Source: Rhinopithecus roxellana
Lineage: Eukaryota > Chordata > Mammalia > Primates > Cercopithecidae
Assembly: GCF_007565055.1 (NCBI RefSeq)
Contig: NC_044554.1
Span: 15,911,921-15,975,920, forward strand
DNA: 64,000 bases
Direction of reading: 5' to 3'
In this document: positions 1-64,000 of the stretch, in pieces
Position numbering within the stretch: position 1 is the first letter of the stretch
How the letters are laid out: every line of letters begins with the position of its first letter
The notes under the pieces: model-generated
Told to the model about the DNA's origin: nothing
The model's input: only the letters and a program-made list of their open reading frames with translations
Database searches by the model: none
Translations under genes and position numbers: made by a program

Positions 1-374
1 TTACAGCTTTCTTGCAGACAAGGACTTTTAAGTCTTTGAGGAGCTTGAGTCCCCTGCCCAATGTCAGACAGCAGGTGGGGATGCAATAGCCAAGCCCAGA
101 GATCATGCTCTTAACAGCAGTGGCCTCTCCCTGGCTGGAGGCCTCCCAGCTTAGTCTACCTTTCTGTTTCAACTGGTCTGTGCACACTAGGATCAGGGAA
201 GATGAGAGGCCATTTTGTGTCACGGTAAGTACCTTAGCAGCAGGGTCTAGAGAGCTGCATCATTTCCGAAGTAAAGAATGGGAGGATAATGTGAAACAGA
301 ATCTTTCCCTAGAATTAATCCTATCAAAAGTAAGCAGAACAAAATTATACTTGGCCTAGGGTTCTTATTTACCT

Positions 375-410
<36 letters not shown>

Positions 411-556
411 GTAATTCACCCCTTCATGATATTGTTAACTATCACTGGTAAAAAGTAATGCAATGCTGTAGTACTCCTGTATCATACATGACAGAACTAA
501 ACTCAGTGTGATGGAAACTTTTCTGAAACTCTCTTTTCTGTGTCTGGCCATGAGCT
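1..556. other. ARMC10 intron, unique sequence with a TG/TA microsatellite
   Basis: No exon recognised. A (TG)n run followed by (TA)n lies at about 376-410. Confidence 0.6.
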
Positions 557-844
557 TTCTTTTTTTCGGGGGGACAGGGTCTCACTGCCGCACAGGCTGC
601 AGTGGCACAAACTCCACTCACTACAGCCTTGACCTCCCAGGCTCAAGTGATCCTCCTGCCTCAGTCTCCAGAATAGCTGGGACTACAGGTGTGAGCCACC
701 ATGCCCAGCTGATGTTTGTATTCTTTGTAGATACAGGGTTTCACCATGTTGCCCAGGCTGGTCTCAAACTGTTGAGCTCAAGCAATCCGCCTGCCTCAGC
801 CTCCCAAAGTGCTGGGATTACAGGTGTGCACCACCATGTCCAGC
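557..844 (-). mobile_element. Alu (old, minus strand)
   Basis: Reverse-complement Alu body from a T-rich tail to the 5' end, flanked by CTGGCCATG on both sides (about 543-551 and 844-852). Confidence 0.85.
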
Positions 845-1097
845 CTGGCCATGCGATTTTTAGCTTAGAAAAATGATGTTTTACAGATAACTGCTATTCA
901 CTTAAGCAAATCTGAACTCCACCAAAAGTTCTAACTGCTAAGAAAATTTGAAGTGGTAAGGAGTTACCAATTGTCCCATAAACAATTATTAATTTTTTAA
1001 AAACCCCAAATGTATCCATGTTACCATAGAAACTAAACGGCAGTAAACCAAAGAGAGATTAAACTTTTAATCTGGTTTCAAGATCTAAATTACATTT

Positions 1098-1592
1098 ATT
1101 TTTAGAGACAGGGTCTCACTCTGTCACCCAGGCTGGAGTGCAGTGGCATGATAACAGCTCACTGCAGCCTCAAATTCCCCCGTCTCAGTCTCCTGAGTAG
1201 CTGGGACTACAGGTGCATGCCACTATGCCCAGCTAATAATGTTTTCTTTTTTTTTTTAGAAATGAGGTCTCACCTAGCCTGGCCAACATGATGAAACCCC
1301 GTATCTATTAAAAATACCAAAAATTACATGCATGGTGGTAGGCACCTGTAATCCCAGCTACGCAGGAGGCTGAGGCAGGAGAATTGCTTGAACCCAGGAG
1401 GCAGGGGCTGTAGTGAGCTGAGGTTGCACCACTATACTCCAGCATGGGCAACATGAGCGAGACTCCCAAAACAAATAAATGGAGTCTATGTTGCCCAGAC
1501 TGTTCTTGAACTCCTGGCCTCCAGCTATCTCCTGTTTTGGCTCCCAAAGTGTTGGGATTACAGGTGTGAGCCACCACACCTGGCTGTAATTT
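1098..1592 (-). mobile_element. Alu (minus) split by a plus-strand Alu
   Basis: The first part (1098-1258) and last part (about 1480-1592) are a reverse-complement Alu. Between them, about 1268-1487, is a 5'-truncated plus-strand Alu, giving an inverted nested pair. Confidence 0.8.
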
Positions 1593-2146
1593 ACATTTGA
1601 AAGTCAACTGGTTTTCTTGGGTTACAATTTAATTATACATCCATCCTTTAAAAACAGGGCATTTATTTAGCTCTTTATAAATCATATATTTCTGTAAGAA
1701 GCTGATGTCTTTCAAAGCATTTCCTAAAATGTGTGGACTGTTTACAACCTTATTATAGCTGAATCTTTTTACCATTTCAATTCTAATAACAAGATTACCA
1801 AAGGGACAGCTTAGTTATTCCTGTAGCTGTGTCCACCTCATCTTGTTCTGTTCTCTTGGAATTCTCTCCCTCCCCAATTCTACCTGTAGAGTAACATTCT
1901 CAAGAGCCAGGTCAGACTCCACCTCTTACAGAAACTTTTGGATCAAATCTCTCCTTTCTATGTACTCAATAATGTTTTACTTACACTTTTCCTTAAAGGA
2001 CTTCATTATGTTTTGCCTTGACTTACAATTATTTAAGAACTTGCTTTATCCTTCCTTCCACCTTTCCTAGAACAAGAGTTGCATCATGCTCATTTGCACC
2101 ACAAAGCAGGAGTTTGATAAAATATTGAATTGAAATAACGTAATTT

Positions 2147-2496
<350 letters not shown>

Positions 2497-2662
2497 TTAT
2501 CTGACCCTGACCTGGTTCCTTTAGCACCCTTAGATTAAACTGAACCCCAACTCCAAAAGTCTTGCTGGCTGCAAAAGTTAGAAGCAGCCTGGCCCCCCTC
2601 CTTCAGTGGAATATGAAGAAGCTCTTGCAGATTTTGATTCCCACTCTAGAGCTTTTATCTAG

Positions 2663-3648
2663 ATGACCACGGCAACTGAACAGAGGCTGATGAGAGCTGT
2701 TAGAGTGTTTGAATTTGGTAGACCAGAATTCCTGAAACTCAGTCAGATGTTGCAGTACCAATTCCAAAAGACCATTAGGTGTAATCAAGGTTCATGCATG
2801 TGGTGTCAACCCCATGGAGACATACATTTACTATGGCATTTATAATAGAAAACCACCTTATTCTACACTGCTGGTGCAGATGTAACTGGGGTAATGGAAG
2901 CTGTTGGAGGGAATGCATCTACTTTCAAGAAAAGTGACAGTTTTCACTACCGGCACAATCTCTGGGAGCCATGTGGAGTATGCTCCTGTAGTAGATCACA
3001 CTGTTTACAAACTGCCTGAAAAACTGGACTTTTAAACAAAATGCTGCCATTGGTATCCCATATGTTACTGCATATAGACCTCTGATTCACAGTGTCTGTA
3101 TGAAATCTGGAGACTGGGTTCTGGTTCATGGGGCTAGTGGAGTTGCTGGAGTAGCAACATGCCAAATGGTTAGAGTTTATGCCTTAAAGGTTTGGGGCAC
3201 AGTTGGTATTGAGACGGACAAAATACTTTTGCAAAATGGAGCCCACAAAGTGTTTAATTACGAAGAAGTTAATTATGTTGATAAATTAAGAAATGTGTGA
3301 TAAGAAAGGAACTGATGTGACTATTGAAATAATAGCTAATATAAATCTTAGTAAAGCTGTGAATTGTTTGTCATATGGAAGATAAGTAATAGGTGTTTGC
3401 AACAGTGGTACTATTGAAATAAACCCACGGGACACTATGGCAAAAAAGTCTAGTAAAATTGTCGTTACTCTATTTTCCTCAACCAAGGAGGAATCTCAGC
3501 AATTTGCAGCAGCCTATCAAGCTGGAATGGAAATTGGTTGGCTGAAACTTGTAATAGGTTCTCACTATATGTTGGAGAGGCCGCCCAGGCTCATGAAAAT
3601 ATCTCTTATGGCAATGGGGCTACTGTAAAAATGATTCTTCTCTTTTGA
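2663..3648 (+). pseudogene. CRYZ: Processed pseudogene of CRYZ (zeta-crystallin, quinone oxidoreductase)
   Basis: An intronless copy of the CRYZ coding region. It starts TEQRLMRAVRVFEFG, continues in other frames through the Rossmann-fold segment ([36 protein letters not shown]) and [11 protein letters not shown], and ends at [10 protein letters not shown] with stop TGA at 3646-3648. Frames change several times (for example near 2750-2840 and after 3290), and there are in-frame stops at about 3033 and 3298. About 70 bp before the start also looks like CRYZ 5' leader. The 3' untranslated part probably runs on toward the AATAAA at about 4605, but no clear poly(A) tail or target-site duplication was found. 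It lies in the ARMC10 intron after exon 4, antisense to ARMC10. Confidence 0.9.
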
Positions 3649-5556
3649 TGATTAATTCTTTCATGGATTTCAGAGGTTGTCTTTTGCCCAGTTTTACTTA
3701 CACAATCTTTTGTTTAATTAACATTGTGAGTTTCTTATGTGAAAAAAGTAAGATTTTTCTTTGGAGAACTGAGGAAGTACAGTAAAACTTATTTTATGGC
3801 TGGCAATATATTTTTTACTTTCTATTTCAAATCAAGAAATCTTCATTGTACAAAAGAGCATGCTAGTGGTTTTTTGGCATTGGGGTGCATTCCAGAAATT
3901 CTTAACTGATACTTGATTAATTCTATACCTTTGATTAAAATATGCTAATTCAAAATAAGGTTCTCAGTTTCCAAGGATGTCCAATCCTACTTACCTTTAT
4001 AAAGGTTCTTTTGTATCTGATTAGCCATAACTGTATTGGACTCTCAAGATTTTCTGGACTAAAAAAAGACCCCTATTCCAAACTAATCTCATCTGGATCT
4101 TTAAGTCTTGTGGAAGGGCAAGAATATATAATTTCCAGGGCACTTTGCTAGTTTTCCAATATTTTCCCAAATATTAGAATATCCACTTCATTGGATATTC
4201 TAATTGATTGTCAATGACCCCATATATTCTGTGAGGACAGCAACCTTATCTTTCGTATGACACTTGGTACATAGCCTCCAAACTGGTAATACTTCTTGAC
4301 TGATCAGATTTTCAAAGTAGATTTAGAGTTACCTGTTTGTGTGATGGGGGTCATATATTTTTATTGAAATTAATAAGCTCACCAATTTGACACATTAAGA
4401 ATGGTCTGCTTTTGCTTCATAGCATAGTAATCTGTAATTCTGTAGAAAATTAAATTTTCTAGTCTATATAGTACTTGCCTCTCATCACTTCTGCATAGCT
4501 CCTCGCAGTTACTGCTTAACAGTGTTCTGGGCTGGAAGTCTGTATCTAAACTAAATACAGACATTAACTCTTACAAATCTTGCCATCAATATTATGTCCA
4601 AGGAAATAAAGTTTGGTTATTTGTTGTTTTTTTCTTCATATGAGCACATCCTCCTGTCTCTTGTTTTGTGCTTGTCTTGACCTGATTTGTTCTGTTGAAT
4701 GACAATTTCTGGTTTGAACATGGGAGTCCTGTTTCAGTAATGAACAGAAAACTGCTATTTTCTATGACTGAGGGGTATCACTAGGTTCTGGCTATATATG
4801 CCATGGCTGAAGTGTTTTAACTGTTAGCATTTACCAAATTAACTATTTTTTTTTTTACAGGTTAACTGCCTTATAAAGAACATTTTTGAAAAAAGCATTA
4901 AAGCAATGTCACTAACACAAGTTAGCCTTTTATGTGAATCCTAAAATGGAGGATTTCTCCCCATACAATGACATAAAGGAATAGTTATTCTGTAAAAGCC
5001 AGTTTAATCTATTTGCACATTTGCCTCATCCCCTGAAAGAGCTAAAGCATACAGTGACTTAACGTTTCCCAATACACTCATACAGTACACTTAATTTCAA
5101 AGGTAAAACTAGCCAAACTATATGCATTAACAACCATATTTATGAATATGTAGCACTGGATATGCTCTCTGAATGAATGTCTTGTAATACTAGTTCTAGT
5201 TCTAGTTCTAGTTGACACAAAGTCTTGTCCCAACTTTCAGCCAACTACATTCACTAGTTGGTTGGTGCCTATAGCCTTAAGGCTATTACTGTCACCAGTG
5301 CCTGTGCCTGATGTAAAGTAGAGGATAACCTGTAGAATAAACAAGCATTACTTTACTGAAACAAAACTCTTATTGTACCTCTTATTGGCTAGTTCAGGTC
5401 CCTCCCTCTTTTGTCTTATTCTCCATTCCTCTAAAGGTAATCCTTGGCTGTAAAATTACAAAGGACAGTCTACTGAAGTTTCATTACTCATCTTTTTGTT
5501 ATTTTTTCTTTTATTTATAGAAAACCTTATACATTTGGGATTTTCAGTCAACTTAC
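3649..5556. other. ARMC10 intron, probable CRYZ-copy 3' UTR and unique sequence
   Basis: AT-rich, no Alu. The left part (to about 4625) is plausibly the untranslated tail of the CRYZ copy. A short (TAGTTC) repeat, four copies, lies at about 5191-5214. Nothing else is recognised. Confidence 0.5.
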
Positions 5557-17087
<11,531 letters not shown>

Positions 17088-17497
17088 TCTGCCGCCGCGG
17101 CAGAGCCGCAGCAATGAGCCAGGGCAGGAGGCTCCTGGGGGCCAGCGCGGAGGTCTCCAGCTCACGCGGCCCCAGCCGACACAACAAACCGCGCGCGACC
17201 TGGAGGTGGAGAAAGGAAATGGGGTCTGAGCTCCGCCTCCCGGAAACGGCCCAGCTCAAAGCCTATAACCGCCCACTGCAGCCCGGCGCTTCCCGGCGGC
17301 TTCTCCTCGAGGAGGCGGGGCGGGGCGCTGGACGCCAGGAGGGGCGGCTCGGACGGTGTGCCCCACGCGGAGACGCCGAGGCCCTGAACCCGGAGCCGAG
17401 CTTCCCGTCGTTTCTCCTGTGGCATGAAGCAAGCCTCCCTCCCTCCTGCCCCGGGCAGCGGAGCGAGGGGCGGTGCCGCGTCCAGCCCCGCCCCCTG

Positions 17498-17511
17498 GTT
17501 GCCGGGACAAC
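17498..17511 (+). promoter_or_regulatory. RFX X-box-like palindrome upstream of FBXL13
   Basis: GTTGCCGGGACAAC is an imperfect palindrome matching 11 of 14 bases of the classical X-box GTTGCCATGGCAAC, with both half sites present. It lies 73 bp upstream of the FBXL13 start codon. RFX factors are known to drive motile-cilium genes through such sites, and FBXL13/DRC6 is an axonemal nexin-dynein regulatory complex component, so the site fits its neighbour. Confidence 0.65.
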
Positions 17512-17584
17512 GCCCGCACGCACCCGGCCGCTAGTCCCAGCGCGGGGAGGGTACGAGCGCAGCTTCTCCGTCAGGCCTTGGGCC

Positions 17585-63996
<46,412 letters not shown>

Positions 63997-64000
63997 GTAA

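Noticed and set aside
3100..3628. Oxidoreductase-like open frames as a real gene
   Set aside because: They are pieces of one CRYZ-like coding sequence with frameshifts and stops and no introns, so a processed pseudogene.

Overview
This is nuclear DNA of a catarrhine primate, most likely an Old World monkey. The youngest Alu elements (about 2147, 10051, 43398, 60257) share diagnostic bases such as GGCTCAAGCCTG, CTAGCCGGGCGAGGTGG and GATCCGGCCACTGC, which are typical of cercopithecoid AluY lineages. A minisatellite retroposon resembling the SVA2 type described from rhesus macaque points the same way. The two protein-coding genes recognised, ARMC10 and FBXL13, lie head to head in human chromosome band 7q22, so the window is the orthologous region in inverted orientation.

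Layout: positions 1-17087 hold the 5' half of ARMC10 on the minus strand (coding exon 1 at 16949-17087, optional exon 2 at about 16485-16589, exon 3 at 8549-8697, exon 4 at 5557-5691). Its later exons lie beyond the left edge. A decayed processed copy of CRYZ (2663-3648, plus strand) sits in the following intron. A GC-rich bidirectional promoter (about 16900-17690) separates the two start codons by under 500 bp and carries a good RFX X-box (17498-17511). Positions 17585-64000 hold the first five coding exons of FBXL13 (DRC6), plus strand: 17585-17659, 37100-37203, 37681-37771, 63176-63243 and 63848-63996. They are separated by introns of about 19.4, 0.5, 25.4 and 0.6 kb. The F-box and leucine-rich repeats lie beyond the right edge.

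The rest is intronic and rich in repeats: about 40 Alu copies, a nearly full-length L1PA-type element lacking its 3' end (49830-55867), an L1 3' fragment (35668-37000), several older L1 pieces, a degraded class III (ERV-L-like) provirus with two LTRs and a tRNA-Leu-type primer binding site (40785-48406), three MaLR LTRs, MER1B and MER2 DNA transposon fossils, MIR and MER5 scraps, an AT-rich microsatellite plus VNTR retroposon bounded by a perfect 16-bp target-site duplication (22570-23490), and several microsatellites.

No CRISPR array, operon or intact RNA gene was seen, and I found no undescribed coding system. The most worthwhile observations are the X-box in the shared ARMC10/FBXL13 promoter, an apparently damaged acceptor at ARMC10 exon 2, the SVA2-like insertion, the L1 with an intact 5' end but a deleted 3' end fused to an Alu, and the LTR provirus. 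Gene and repeat names come from recalled family knowledge; no database search was possible.
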